A DNA stretch of 64,000 nt from G963677445 sp963678275 (GCA_963678275.1 OY782765.1:6820001-6884000); one strand, 5' to 3'; shown: positions 8,744-19,236, numbered from the stretch's first letter. A program made the numbers and translations. The notes: generated by a model from the sequence alone, not told the origin.

Positions 8744-9721
8744 TTAATTCATTTGTGATTTTAACAATCGTTTATCAATATTTGCCTTGATTAAATCTGC
8801 CGCGAGGTTTGCGGTTATCATCAAAAAACCACTGATAAGAACACAGCCCGCGGCCAGAGGATAATCCCTGCTTCCGATGGCGTCATATGTCAGCCTGCCC
8901 ATTCCGGGCAGTCCGAATAAAACTTCAACGATAAGAGAGCCACCCAGGAGGACCCCCGCTTCAACACCGAGCACAGAGATCAAAGGATTGATGGCATTGG
9001 GGAGAATATGTTTGAAAAATAATTCTGATTTGGTTTTACCAATCGAATGCAGATAGAGAATGAACTGTGAATCTTTCACATTTTCGATGCTTTTTCTCAG
9101 GTAATTATATATTAATGCAGCGCCTCCGGCAGAGAGAGTAAATAAAGGGAGGATCATATGGTGAATCATATCCGGCAGCTCAGCCCAAAAACCTCGTTCT
9201 ATATACCGGAAGGATTTCAGACCGGAGACCGGGAAAAGATCGAACCAGAGTGAAAAGATAAGTATCAGAAACAACCCCAGCACAAATGTCGGAGCTGAAA
9301 AGAGGATAAGAGAAAGATTGGATAATACCCTGTTGAGCAAACGGGAATTAAGCATATAAGAAAGAGCTCCCCCGGCAACCGCGATCAATAATTGCAGAAT
9401 GAGACTTAAAAAGGCAAAAAGAGAGGTAAACAAAAGAGCCGGGGAAATAATTGAAATCACCGGTTTTTTCATCTTAAAAGAAATTCCAAAATCAAAAAGA
9501 ATAATATTTTTTAACCACGAGGCATATTGAACGATCAACGGCCTGTCCAATCCAAAAGATTCCCTGGTATTTTTAATAATCTCCGGCGAAAACTTTTCTG
9601 AGACCAGGTAGTGGGAAGGATCTCCCGGAGCGGCGATGATAAGAATGTAAACACCGCTGACCATTACCCATAAAAAGAAAACTGAAATTAGTATTCTTCG
9701 TAAAATAACCTTTTTTTTCAT
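8744..9721 (-). CDS. Oligopeptide-type ABC transporter permease (DppB/OppB-like)
   Basis: A 325-residue inner-membrane subunit of normal family length. It shows the DppB/OppB pattern: an N-terminal membrane helix (RRILISVFFLWVMVSGVYIL), the extracytoplasmic segment PGDPSHYLVSEKFSPE, a conserved IVQYASWLKNIILFDFGISF stretch, and a transport domain with the EAA-like loop near LHSIGKTKSELFFKHILPNA and the signature LIVEVLFGLPGMGRLTYDAI. It lies 19 nt after the binding-protein gene and 1 nt before the second permease. Confidence 0.93.
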   Translation of the reverse strand: MKKKVILRRILISVFFLWVMVSGVYILIIAAPGDPSHYLVSEKFSPEIIKNTRESFGLDRPLIVQYASWLKNIILFDFGISFKMKKPVISIISPALLFTSLFAFLSLILQLLIAVAGGALSYMLNSRLLNRVLSNLSLILFSAPTFVLGLFLILIFSLWFDLFPVSGLKSFRYIERGFWAELPDMIHHMILPLFTLSAGGAALIYNYLRKSIENVKDSQFILYLHSIGKTKSELFFKHILPNAINPLISVLGVEAGVLLGGSLIVEVLFGLPGMGRLTYDAIGSRDYPLAAGCVLISGFLMITANLAADLIKANIDKRLLKSQMN

Positions 9722-9740
9722 TCAGACTTCAAAAAAATCA

Positions 9741-11360
9741 TTAATTTATCTTCCAGTCCCATACATCCTGGACAGGTCCGAGCGGATCAATTCTGCAATT
9801 TGAAACTTTCCTGTTAATCGCGATAACATTGTCAACCCAGAAAAGAAAAGAGACAGGCTGGTCTTTATAAAGTTGTTCATTAAAAGAACTGTACAATTTC
9901 TTCAAGGTTTTATTATCCCTTGTTTTTGTAATTGTGTCGATAAGTTTGTCAGTTTCTTTTGATTGATAGGCGGGGAAATTTAACGGAGTTTTTCCAAGAT
10001 CGGAATACCAGTAACTTTTAAGATCGACCGGAAGGGGTACAAACCAGCCGGAAATCCACGCGTCGAATTTATGTTCAAAAAGGTTGTCAACAAATATTCC
10101 AAATTCATGGTTAACGATATTAACTTCGATTCCAATTTGTGTCAGATTGTTTTTTATAATGTTCGCGGCGAAATCGCGTCGGGGATTACCTGATGCAACA
10201 GCAAGCTCGAAAGAAAAATTCTTCCCGTTTTTATCAAGAATTCCATCTTTATTTCTATCAGTCCATCCAAGCCGGTTCAGTATTTCAACTGCTTTATCGG
10301 GATTATAGCTGATCTTATAATCACTGCTGCCGGAATCATACAAAAAATATGGAGGAATCGGCCCCGCTGCCGCATCGCCAAATTCTCCGAGATACTGAGA
10401 AAGTATTTCCTGCCTGTTAATAGCGTTGGTGAGAGCCAGCCTTATTTCAGGATTTCCGAAAAGAGGATGTGGTTTGGCAGATTCGGGTGACAGATTATTC
10501 CAGCCGACATAATCGTAATCGCGCCCCTTAACTTTTTTTAGAATAAAGTTATCATCGGTTAATAGTCCGGCAGCGTCTTCCGGTCTGAGCTGCTCGATAA
10601 AATCCAGTTCTTCTTTCAATAACTGTGTTTTTCTCGAATTGTAATCGGGGACTACTTTAAACACAATCCTGTCGGCATTTCCTTCACCCCTGATAAACGA
10701 GAAATCGGCTTTTTCCAGAGTAAGAAACTGCTGCTTTTCCCAGCGCCCGAGTTTAAATGGACCGCTTGTAACAGTTGCGGTATTCTCAAGCTGTGTGTTA
10801 AAATTGTTTCTGTCAAGTTTACCAAGTATATGTTCCGGTAATATCGGCAGGTCAATTTCAAAAAGTGTGGGATAAGAGTTGTCCTTAAACTTCACAGTAA
10901 CCGAATAATCATTTTCCCTGAGAAAGGTTTCTTCAATAATAATTCTGTTATCTGAATCGGTAATAAAATTGTTGAAGGAACCATAAAATTTGCTTTGAAC
11001 TTTGGGGTCCGAATAGAGGTCGAAACTGAATATCAGGTCATCAACGGTTATTTTTTCACCATCCGACCAGTTCATATTTTCGCGCAGGCTGAGTTTTACT
11101 GAAGTGGAATCTTTTCCCCACTGCCATGAATCAACCATACGGGGGTATGTTTCGAGTGAATGTTCTTTATCGTTCCATTGATGAGCGAAAGGAGTAAGAT
11201 ATAAAATTTCAGAAATTATCCCTTCATAGAGATTATATGCGTAAAGAGGGTAAATGTTTTCTATATCGGAATCAACACCGATTATGATTGATTTGTCTGT
11301 AGTCTTTTCACTACAGGCAAAAAAAGTAATAAATATTAGAACTAATAGCCTGCTTTTCAT
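9741..11360 (-). CDS. Peptide-binding lipoprotein of the ABC importer (SBP family 5)
   Basis: A 539-residue extracytoplasmic solute-binding protein. The signal MKSRLLVLIFITFFAC ends in a lipobox-like FFAC, so it should be lipid-anchored. The mature protein shows family-5 features: DSWQWGKDSTSVKLSLRENM, WSDGEKITVDDLIFSFDLYS, then LALTNAINRQEILSQYLGEF, and a C-terminal segment with AYQSKETDKLID. Such proteins bind oligopeptides, some bind nickel or sugars; the substrate cannot be told here. It opens the minus-strand importer operon and is divergent from the two ATPase genes. Confidence 0.93.
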   Translation of the reverse strand: MKSRLLVLIFITFFACSEKTTDKSIIIGVDSDIENIYPLYAYNLYEGIISEILYLTPFAHQWNDKEHSLETYPRMVDSWQWGKDSTSVKLSLRENMNWSDGEKITVDDLIFSFDLYSDPKVQSKFYGSFNNFITDSDNRIIIEETFLRENDYSVTVKFKDNSYPTLFEIDLPILPEHILGKLDRNNFNTQLENTATVTSGPFKLGRWEKQQFLTLEKADFSFIRGEGNADRIVFKVVPDYNSRKTQLLKEELDFIEQLRPEDAAGLLTDDNFILKKVKGRDYDYVGWNNLSPESAKPHPLFGNPEIRLALTNAINRQEILSQYLGEFGDAAAGPIPPYFLYDSGSSDYKISYNPDKAVEILNRLGWTDRNKDGILDKNGKNFSFELAVASGNPRRDFAANIIKNNLTQIGIEVNIVNHEFGIFVDNLFEHKFDAWISGWFVPLPVDLKSYWYSDLGKTPLNFPAYQSKETDKLIDTITKTRDNKTLKKLYSSFNEQLYKDQPVSFLFWVDNVIAINRKVSNCRIDPLGPVQDVWDWKIN

Positions 11361-11402
11361 AATTTTTATTATTTTTGTTAAAAATATAATGTCTGATTAA
11401 CA
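11361..11402 (+). promoter_or_regulatory. Short divergent promoter region between importer halves
   Basis: Only 42 bp separate the binding-protein start (minus) from the first ATPase start (plus). The gap is almost pure A/T and holds a perfect TATAAT hexamer at 11385-11390 on the plus strand, 12 bp before the ATPase start. No good -35 is seen. The minus-strand promoter cannot be placed. Confidence 0.35.
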
Positions 11403-12092
11403 ATGATACGAATTAACATAGAAAACATCAGCATAAAAGATAACTCTGATGAAAAAATTCTTCTCTCCGAAGTTAATTTTCATTTGGAAAATAATAAAAT
11501 TTATTCTATCTTGGGAAACAATGGAACCGGTAAATCAACTTTGCTAAAATCAATGGTTCGTTTACTGGATAAGAGATATTTTATGGTAACGGGAAGAATC
11601 GATTATCATGGAATTGATCTTTTATCGTTGAGAGAAAATGAATTAAGAAAAATCAGAGAAAATAAGATAAGATATATTTTTCAGGATGCGCCAGGAATGT
11701 TTGATCCCCTCAGAAAACTGGGATATTACCTGATAAATGTAAAAGCTGAAAAGGAAAAGGCAGAACTTCTTCTCAGCTTTTTTCTGCTGCCATCTTATGA
11801 CTATATTTCTGAACTGTTTCCTTATGAGGCCAGTTCAGGAATGTTGCAGCGTTTTGCTTTCGTTATCGCTTTGCTGGCAGAACCGGAATTAATTATTTTG
11901 GATGAACCAAGTTCCGCTTTAGATCCGATAGCAATCAATTTGATGATAATAAAACTAAGAGAATTTGTTTGTCGGGGAAATAATATAGCTGTTATTGTTA
12001 CGCAGGATTCAAGATTTGGAGAAAAAGTATCGGATAAAATTTTTATCACAGAAAACAGAACAATAAGAGAATATAAATTTGAAATTAACTGA
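11403..12092 (+). CDS. ABC importer ATPase, first (OppD/DppD-like)
   Basis: A 229-residue nucleotide-binding subunit. Walker A is GNNGTGKST near residue 39, the Q-loop is IRYIFQDAPGMF, and Walker B is LIILDEPSSALDP. The ABC signature is unusual: the usual LSGGMxQR appears as ASSGMLQR, so the second position is Ser-Ser-Gly. At 229 residues it is shorter than typical OppD (about 320) and lacks the C-terminal oligopeptide-transporter extension. It pairs with the next gene (3 nt gap), and the two should form the heterodimeric motor for the permeases on the opposite strand. Confidence 0.9.
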   Translation: MIRINIENISIKDNSDEKILLSEVNFHLENNKIYSILGNNGTGKSTLLKSMVRLLDKRYFMVTGRIDYHGIDLLSLRENELRKIRENKIRYIFQDAPGMFDPLRKLGYYLINVKAEKEKAELLLSFFLLPSYDYISELFPYEASSGMLQRFAFVIALLAEPELIILDEPSSALDPIAINLMIIKLREFVCRGNNIAVIVTQDSRFGEKVSDKIFITENRTIREYKFEIN

Positions 12093-12095
12093 TAT

Positions 12096-12854
12096 ATGAT
12101 AAAGGTTTTAACCTTTGAAAATGTCAGTTATTCTCCCTGGAAGAATGACTTTTGGGGGAAAACTGTAAATAAGACTTTATTAAAAGAAATCACATTTTCT
12201 TTAGATAAAGGAAAAGTTCTTGGTATAGCCGGTATTTCGGGCAGCGGTAAATCTACACTTGCCCGTTTAATCGCGGGCTTGATCAGACCCGTATCAGGAA
12301 AAATATATTTCAGTCCTGAAACAAAAAATATAAGACTTCTTTCGCAGAATAATTATTATTCAATTAATCCCCTCCGAAAAATCAGCTCAATTTTACTGGA
12401 AACCGCCTCTGTTTACCGGACAGATCATCTTCTGCAGGCTGTGCTGGATGAAGTTAATTTCCCTGCTGATCTTCTCAACCGACGGGGAGGAGAGCTGAGC
12501 GGAGGTGAACGTCAGCGGGCCGCGCTGGCTCAGATATTATTAAGTGATCCTCATCTGATTGTTTTCGATGAGCCTTTTTCGGCTCAGGACCCCGCGTCGG
12601 CTGAAAACTTTTCAATTCTTATCAATCGATTGCAAACTGAAAAAAAACTGACCACAATCTGTATCTCACATGACCTGAATATATTGTTTCCCATATCGGA
12701 TGAAATGATGATTCTGCATAAAGGAAAAATCATTGATATGGGGAAATCGGGTGATTTGAGGCAATCTCCGTCACATCCTCTTACAGAAATGCTTCAAAAG
12801 GCTCTGATATATGACTTGGGTCAAGATGATTTGGAAAATTTACCTTATATTTGA
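12096..12854 (+). CDS. ABC importer ATPase, second (OppF/DppF-like)
   Basis: A 252-residue nucleotide-binding subunit with all canonical motifs: Walker A GISGSGKST, Q-loop LLSQNNYYSINPLRK, signature LSGGERQRAALAQ, Walker B HLIVFDEPFSAQDP and the switch histidine in TTICISHDLN. The intact signature here contrasts with the altered one in its partner, suggesting one canonical and one degenerate ATP site in the heterodimer (inference). It follows the first ATPase by 3 nt. Confidence 0.92.
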   Translation: MIKVLTFENVSYSPWKNDFWGKTVNKTLLKEITFSLDKGKVLGIAGISGSGKSTLARLIAGLIRPVSGKIYFSPETKNIRLLSQNNYYSINPLRKISSILLETASVYRTDHLLQAVLDEVNFPADLLNRRGGELSGGERQRAALAQILLSDPHLIVFDEPFSAQDPASAENFSILINRLQTEKKLTTICISHDLNILFPISDEMMILHKGKIIDMGKSGDLRQSPSHPLTEMLQKALIYDLGQDDLENLPYI

Positions 12855-12991
12855 AACGTGATGTCGGAGAGAACTAATCCGATAAAAAATAAATTTAAAA
12901 TAATTACTTGTGATAATTACATAATAAGGTAACAAAATAAAACACAGTAAAAAATTAATATAATTCAAACAATCTACCAACGGGAGGTTTT

Positions 12992-15900
12992 ATGATTAAA
13001 AAACTTAGTACACTTATATTTTTATTCATCTTTTCTTCTGCCCTTTTGGCTGAAACTCCGGAGAAGTCGATAGATTTTTTAATGACTGACGGATCTTCTG
13101 CCACGGCAGATATGAGTGTCGGATTTGACCCGACGGCAACTGACGGACTGGACACTCACCTTGGTGAAGCAGAATTACCGCCGGCTCCTCCGGCAGGTGT
13201 TTTTGACGCAAGATTTACTTTTCCGAACTCTACTATTGGTTCGCTTAAAGACTACCGCGAAGGAAGCTCGGATATCACAGTAACTGCAGAACATACATTA
13301 AAGTGGCAGCTTGGCTCGGGATCTAATTTTTCTTTTAGCTGGGATCTTCCCGAAGGTGTTTCCATGACTGTTCAGGATGCTTTCGGCGGTATTCTTGTTA
13401 ATGAACAATATGGTTCCGGCCCTAACTCACTGACTGTTGAGAACACATCCCTGACTTCACTTAATATCACAATGGAATATGAAGCCGGCAGTGTTGGCGT
13501 TCTTGCTCCTACAGAGCTGACAGCGCAAGCTCCTGAAGTTGGCAAAGTTGAACTTGCCTGGGTTGATAACGCTACAAACGAAACAGGTTATTATGTTGAA
13601 AGAGAACTTGTTAATACTGATTCCTATGAAGTGATAGCCACGCTTGGCGCCGATGTTGAGTCATATACTGATCAGACTGTTGAAGATATGACCACATATA
13701 ACTACAGAGTTCAGGCGTTTAATATTGATGCGACATCTGATTATAGTAATGTTGCTAATGTAACAACTCTTGGTTCCGGACCGGCTCAGCCTGTTTCTTT
13801 CCAGATCAATTCAGTTGATGGTGTTGGTGGAAATTATCAGTTAACTCTTGGTATTCATCCTGAAGGAACCGACGGAATTGATGCAGCGCTTGGCGAAAGT
13901 GAACTTCCTCCTCCTCCTCCGGCAGGTGTTTTTGACTCGAGAATGGTTTTCCCCGACGGATTAACCGCGTCACTCGTTGATTTCAGAAACGGAAGCACAG
14001 CGGCAACTGTTACACATGATTACGTATTGAAATGGCAGCTTGGTTCAGGTTCCACTCAATTGGACCTCGACTGGGTTCTTCCGCAGAATGCCGAAATGAC
14101 CATCCAGGACCCCTTCGGAGGTGTTCTCATTAACGAAGTATTCGGACCTGGCGAAGGAAGCCTCGCAGTAACAAATACATCTTTGACAAGCCTTAATATT
14201 TCTGTTGAGTATACAGCCGGTACAGTGCTGGAACCACCGGCAGCTCCTTCACAGTTATCTGCCGAAGCGCTGATGTATGGAGAAATTTCTCTTAACTGGA
14301 TTGATAACGCGAATAATGAAGATGGTTTCAAAGTTGAAAGAAAAACAGAACCTGACGGCTCATTTGAATATATCGGCTGGGCAGGCGCCGGCGTAAACCA
14401 TTATGAAGATCAGACAGTTGAAGATGGTGTTACATATACTTACAGAATTTATGCGTGGAACGATGCCGGTAATTCCGGTTACAGTAATGAAGCTTCCGCT
14501 ACCGCTCTCGTTGCACAGACTCCTCCTGAAGCTCCGAGTGATCTTACAGCCGAAGCTCTGGTTGTTGGCGAAATAGCTCTCAACTGGACAGATAATTCAG
14601 AATTTGAAGATGGCTTTAAAATTGAAAGAAAAACAGAACCTGGCGGCTCTTTCGCGTATTTAGCGGAAGTGGGACAAAGTATTGTTACTTATACCGACGA
14701 AACCGTTGCTGAAGGTGTTACCTACACTTACCGGGTCTACGGATATAATAATGCCGGTAATTCCGGTTATAGTAACGAAGCTTCAGCTACCGCGCTTACA
14801 TCTCCTCAGCCACCGGATGCTCCATCGGATCTTACAGCCCAGGCTCTTGTTGTTGGTGAAATTGAGTTAAACTGGACTGATAATTCAGATAATGAAGATG
14901 GATTTAAGATTGAAAGAAAATCCGGAACCGGATCTTTTGCGCTTATTAATGATGTTACCGCCGGTGTTACAACATATACTGACATGACGGTTACAGCAGG
15001 TGAGACGTATACCTATCGGGTTTATGCTTATAATACTGCCGGTAATTCCGGATTCAGTAATGAAGCATCAGCAACCGCGCTCACTCCGACAATCGGTGAT
15101 CCTGTTACAATTAACATGACTGCTGAAGATAATGTCGGCGGCTTATACAATATGGTGCTTGGTATTCATCCTCAGGCAACTAACGGAATTGATACACAGC
15201 TTGGTGAAAGTGAACTTCCTCCTCCTCCTCCGGCAGGTGTCTTCGATTCAAGATTTATATTCCCTGATGGAACTACCGCTTCTCTGATCGATTACAGGCT
15301 CGGTGATAATTCTTATGCTTCCACACATGATCATAAACTGCAGTGGCAGCTTGGAACAGGTTCACCCTCATTCGAAATTAACTGGGTAATGCCTTCTAAT
15401 TGCGAAATGACAATTCAGGACCCGTTCGGCGGCGCTCTGATAGATGAATTTTATAATACTCCCGGCCCTCAGACTTTAACTGTTACCAATACTTCGCTTA
15501 CAACATTGAACATCACTGTTCATTACATCGCGGGCGGCGGTCCAACAGTTCCTGCCGATCCTTCAAACCTTACCGCACAGGAACTGGTTGCCGGTGAAGT
15601 GGAACTGAACTGGCAGGATAATGCCAATAATGAAGATGGCTTCGTTATTGAAAGAGAAGAAGTCGGAGTTGGTTCTTATACTGAATTAATTACTCTTGGA
15701 GCAGATGTAACAACTTATACTGATATGTCTGTAACTCCTTCCACTGAATATAATTACAGAGTAAAAGCTTATAATACAACGGGCTCCTCAGGATGGAGTA
15801 ATGTTGCTAATATCACAACCCAGGGCACACAGCCAGGTAATCCTGTATCAATTCCTCTCACGGCGAAAGATGGTGTAGGCGGAACATACAGTATGACTTT

Positions 15901-18900
15901 CGGTATTGATCCTGCCGGTACAGACGGACTTGACACACAGCTTGGTGAGAGTGAACTTCCTCCTCCTCCTCCGGCAGGTGTTTTTGATTCCCGTTTCATT
16001 TTCCCGAACGGAACCACAGCCTCATTAATTGACTACCGTGAAGGTGATGACCAGACTGTCATTACTCATAACTACAAACTGCAATGGCAGCTTGGAACCG
16101 GTTCTTCAGAACTTACACTCGACTGGAACCAGCCTCTTAATACAACAGTTACCATTACCGATCCATTCGGCGGCGTTCTGATAAATGAAGTATTTTATCC
16201 CGGAATGAACAATTATGTTATCACCAACACTTCTTTAACAAATGTTGATATCAAGGTTGAATTTGGTCCGACAGCTCCAATGCTTGAAGCTCCTACTAAT
16301 CTTGTTGCCACAAACATCGCTATTGGTTCAGTTGAATTGACATGGACTGATAATTCGACTGAAGAAACAGGATTCAGCATTGAAAGAATGGGCCCCGGAG
16401 GCACATGGGATATCATTGGAACAGTAGGCGTTGATGTTGAGGTTTATCCTGATGAAACTGTTCAGCCGAATACTGAATACAAATACAGAGTTCAGGCTTA
16501 TAATGCAACTATGGAATCACCCTATAGTAATGTTGCTACTATCACTACCTGGGGACCACAGCCTCCATACTTCACATCAACTTTGCCTGATACAACAATA
16601 AGTGAAGGTGAAATTTTACAGTGGCAGTATGAAGCAGAAGATCCAAATAATGATCCTCTGGTATTTTACAAACATTATGGCCCGACTGCCGCGACAGTAA
16701 CAGGTGATGGTCTTCTTACATGGCAGCCTTCATTCCAGGTAGCTGGCAACTATACTATAATTGTCGCTGTTACCGATCAGTCATCGAGATTTGTCACTCT
16801 CGATACCGCGTATGTTGAAGTGCTTGATGTTAACCAGACTCCTATGTTTACAACTGTAATGCCCGATACTACAATAGATGAAGGTCAGCTTCTCGAATTC
16901 CAGTGGGAAGGTGAAGATCCGGATAATAATCCTTTGACTTTCGCCATCTTTAACGGTCCGGCCAACGCGCAGATCACTACTGACGGTTTCTTTAGCTGGA
17001 CTCCCGACGCATCACAGTCAGGACCACATGAAATTACAGTATCACTTTCAGATAACGTAACTCGCGCTGTTGTATATCATACAACCAACGTAAATGTTAC
17101 CGATGTTAACCATGCTCCTTATTTCACTCAGTCAATTACTGAGATGACTATCCCGGCTGATGAATTTTTCGAATTCGAATACATGGCTGAAGATCCGGAT
17201 AACGATGTAATTATCTGGGGATCACAGAACCTGCCGGATGGCGCTTCATTTAATGGCGGAATGTTCTCATGGACTCCGACCGCGGATCAGATTGGACCAC
17301 ACACATTCACAATCACTATTTCAGACGGCCAGCTTGGCGATGAAGTAACAAGCGCTCTTAATGTTGTTATTCCTATTGGTATCAGCGCTGGTCAGGTTAC
17401 CGCAACACCTGGCAGTGAAGTTGTTGTACCTTTTGATGTAATGAATTTCGATAATATCGGCGCTATTACTCTCAAGATTGATTTCGATCCGGTTGTTATG
17501 ACATTCATGCAGCCTGAAAATATCAATCCCGAAGTAGCCACAGCAATATTTAATATAAGTGATGACCAGAACTCAGTGCTGGTTTCATGGTTCGATAATA
17601 TTCCTCCGTTTGACGGCGCTAATATCGGAACCGGCCATATCTTTGATATCAAATTCCAGTTCCACGGTGGTGAAACACCTCTTACATTTGATATCCCGGA
17701 ATGTGAGATCTCCGATATAGATGGAAACCCGATGAGTGTCTTCTATGAAAACGGACATGTTAAGATAGCCCCGATTACCGTGCTTCAGCCTAATGGCGGT
17801 GAAGTGTGGACCGCGGGTGATGTTGAGACAATTCAGTGGGTTGTTGCCGATTTCGTTGATGAACTCAATATTGAATATTCTCATGATAATGGCGCGACCT
17901 GGCAGCTTATCGCAGGTAACTATCCGGTTACAAGTGGTCAGTATGACTGGACAATTCCGGCAACACCGACTATGGACGCGCTTGTAAAACTTACATATTC
18001 ATCAGATGGATCAGTTTTTGACATTTCAGATGATGTCTTTACCATCATGCCTTCGACATTCACAATCAGTGGCGCTGTAATGTATGACAACACAGGAACC
18101 ACACCTTTCCATACCGGTCAGATTGATGTTGTCGCTGCCGGCGGCGGTGTTGTTACGACTGTGCCGATCCAGCAGGATGGTTCATATATCGCTGAAGTTG
18201 AAAATGGCACTTATACACTCGTTCCATCAACAACAATTGAATTTGGCGGTGTAAATACGACTGACGCCCTTCTGGTTCAGAGACATACAGTTGGTCTTAT
18301 CACACTTGCTCCGTTCCGTGAACTGGCAGGTGATGTTAACTTCAGTATGACTACAAATACAACTGACGCCCTTCTTATTCAGAGAAGAACAGTTGGATTG
18401 ATACAGTCATTCCAGAGAGGTGACTGGACATTTGAAAATCCGGAAGTAACAATTGCCGGAATGAATGAAGTTCAGGATATTCTCGGATTGACGACAGGTG
18501 ACGTCAACGCGAGCCATAATATTAACCCGGCTCTCGCTAAAGAAGCCAAAACTCTTGTTTCTATGAAAACTTCAGATGTTATGAGTGTAAAACAGGGTGA
18601 AGAAATTGCCGTTCCCGTACTCGTTAATTCAGCATCTGAGATAAACGCCATGACTCTCGAACTTGATTATCCGGTTGATCTGGTAGAATTCACAGGAATT
18701 GAATTTGCCGGAAATAACCTGATGTACAATGATGTTGATGGCAAGATACTCATTTCATGGGCTGATGTAACTTCATTCTCAGTTCCCGATAATGGTCAGT
18801 TGCTTACAGTTAACTTCAAACCGACCGAAAACTTTGAAATTGGAACAAGCTTCAATCTCGATCTTGGCAACCTGACTGAAATTGCCAATTCAGAAGCTGT

Positions 18901-19225
18901 GCCGATGGACCTCGGTCTCTCATCCTTTACAGTTGAAGTTTACAAACCAACTGATTTCGCGTTGCGCCAGAACTATCCTAACCCGTTCAACCCGACTACA
19001 ATAATCGAATATGAACTTCCCGAAAACAGCGAAGTAACTATTGAGATTTATAATGTTGTCGGTCAGAAAGTTACAACTCTGGTTAATGAAAAACAGGATA
19101 TTGGTGTTTACAAGGTTAAGTGGGCTGCTTCAGATTTCGCAAGTGGTATGTATATTTACAGAATTATTGCCAAATCAGACAGCAAAACATTCAGCCAGAC
19201 GCACAAAATGATGTTACTCAAATAA
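12992..19225 (+). CDS. Giant T9SS surface protein with FN3, cohesin and dockerin-like domains
   Basis: A 2077-residue secreted protein. The ATG follows a GGGAGG ribosome site by about 6 nt, and the signal peptide is residues 1-20 (ALLA-E). Order of modules: four copies of an unnamed module of about 130 residues marked LGExELPPxPPAGVFDxR (starting near 45, 295, 735, 980), interspersed with about seven FN3 domains; three Ig-like He_PIG-type domains (about 1190-1460); a cohesin-like domain (1463-1590); a PNGGEVW module (from 1596); a carboxypeptidase-regulatory-like stretch (from 1689); a dockerin-like pair (TTDALLVQRHTVGL and TTDALLIQRRTVGL, 1751-1840); a second cohesin-like domain (1861-1985); and the T9SS sorting domain (QNYPNPFNPTT, 1990-2077). 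It is likely to be anchored at or released from the cell surface. Adhesion or complex scaffolding is the probable role; the ligand is unknown. Confidence 0.9.
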   Translation: MIKKLSTLIFLFIFSSALLAETPEKSIDFLMTDGSSATADMSVGFDPTATDGLDTHLGEAELPPAPPAGVFDARFTFPNSTIGSLKDYREGSSDITVTAEHTLKWQLGSGSNFSFSWDLPEGVSMTVQDAFGGILVNEQYGSGPNSLTVENTSLTSLNITMEYEAGSVGVLAPTELTAQAPEVGKVELAWVDNATNETGYYVERELVNTDSYEVIATLGADVESYTDQTVEDMTTYNYRVQAFNIDATSDYSNVANVTTLGSGPAQPVSFQINSVDGVGGNYQLTLGIHPEGTDGIDAALGESELPPPPPAGVFDSRMVFPDGLTASLVDFRNGSTAATVTHDYVLKWQLGSGSTQLDLDWVLPQNAEMTIQDPFGGVLINEVFGPGEGSLAVTNTSLTSLNISVEYTAGTVLEPPAAPSQLSAEALMYGEISLNWIDNANNEDGFKVERKTEPDGSFEYIGWAGAGVNHYEDQTVEDGVTYTYRIYAWNDAGNSGYSNEASATALVAQTPPEAPSDLTAEALVVGEIALNWTDNSEFEDGFKIERKTEPGGSFAYLAEVGQSIVTYTDETVAEGVTYTYRVYGYNNAGNSGYSNEASATALTSPQPPDAPSDLTAQALVVGEIELNWTDNSDNEDGFKIERKSGTGSFALINDVTAGVTTYTDMTVTAGETYTYRVYAYNTAGNSGFSNEASATALTPTIGDPVTINMTAEDNVGGLYNMVLGIHPQATNGIDTQLGESELPPPPPAGVFDSRFIFPDGTTASLIDYRLGDNSYASTHDHKLQWQLGTGSPSFEINWVMPSNCEMTIQDPFGGALIDEFYNTPGPQTLTVTNTSLTTLNITVHYIAGGGPTVPADPSNLTAQELVAGEVELNWQDNANNEDGFVIEREEVGVGSYTELITLGADVTTYTDMSVTPSTEYNYRVKAYNTTGSSGWSNVANITTQGTQPGNPVSIPLTAKDGVGGTYSMTFGIDPAGTDGLDTQLGESELPPPPPAGVFDSRFIFPNGTTASLIDYREGDDQTVITHNYKLQWQLGTGSSELTLDWNQPLNTTVTITDPFGGVLINEVFYPGMNNYVITNTSLTNVDIKVEFGPTAPMLEAPTNLVATNIAIGSVELTWTDNSTEETGFSIERMGPGGTWDIIGTVGVDVEVYPDETVQPNTEYKYRVQAYNATMESPYSNVATITTWGPQPPYFTSTLPDTTISEGEILQWQYEAEDPNNDPLVFYKHYGPTAATVTGDGLLTWQPSFQVAGNYTIIVAVTDQSSRFVTLDTAYVEVLDVNQTPMFTTVMPDTTIDEGQLLEFQWEGEDPDNNPLTFAIFNGPANAQITTDGFFSWTPDASQSGPHEITVSLSDNVTRAVVYHTTNVNVTDVNHAPYFTQSITEMTIPADEFFEFEYMAEDPDNDVIIWGSQNLPDGASFNGGMFSWTPTADQIGPHTFTITISDGQLGDEVTSALNVVIPIGISAGQVTATPGSEVVVPFDVMNFDNIGAITLKIDFDPVVMTFMQPENINPEVATAIFNISDDQNSVLVSWFDNIPPFDGANIGTGHIFDIKFQFHGGETPLTFDIPECEISDIDGNPMSVFYENGHVKIAPITVLQPNGGEVWTAGDVETIQWVVADFVDELNIEYSHDNGATWQLIAGNYPVTSGQYDWTIPATPTMDALVKLTYSSDGSVFDISDDVFTIMPSTFTISGAVMYDNTGTTPFHTGQIDVVAAGGGVVTTVPIQQDGSYIAEVENGTYTLVPSTTIEFGGVNTTDALLVQRHTVGLITLAPFRELAGDVNFSMTTNTTDALLIQRRTVGLIQSFQRGDWTFENPEVTIAGMNEVQDILGLTTGDVNASHNINPALAKEAKTLVSMKTSDVMSVKQGEEIAVPVLVNSASEINAMTLELDYPVDLVEFTGIEFAGNNLMYNDVDGKILISWADVTSFSVPDNGQLLTVNFKPTENFEIGTSFNLDLGNLTEIANSEAVPMDLGLSSFTVEVYKPTDFALRQNYPNPFNPTTIIEYELPENSEVTIEIYNVVGQKVTTLVNEKQDIGVYKVKWAASDFASGMYIYRIIAKSDSKTFSQTHKMMLLK

Positions 19226-19236
19226 TCTTAATTTAA

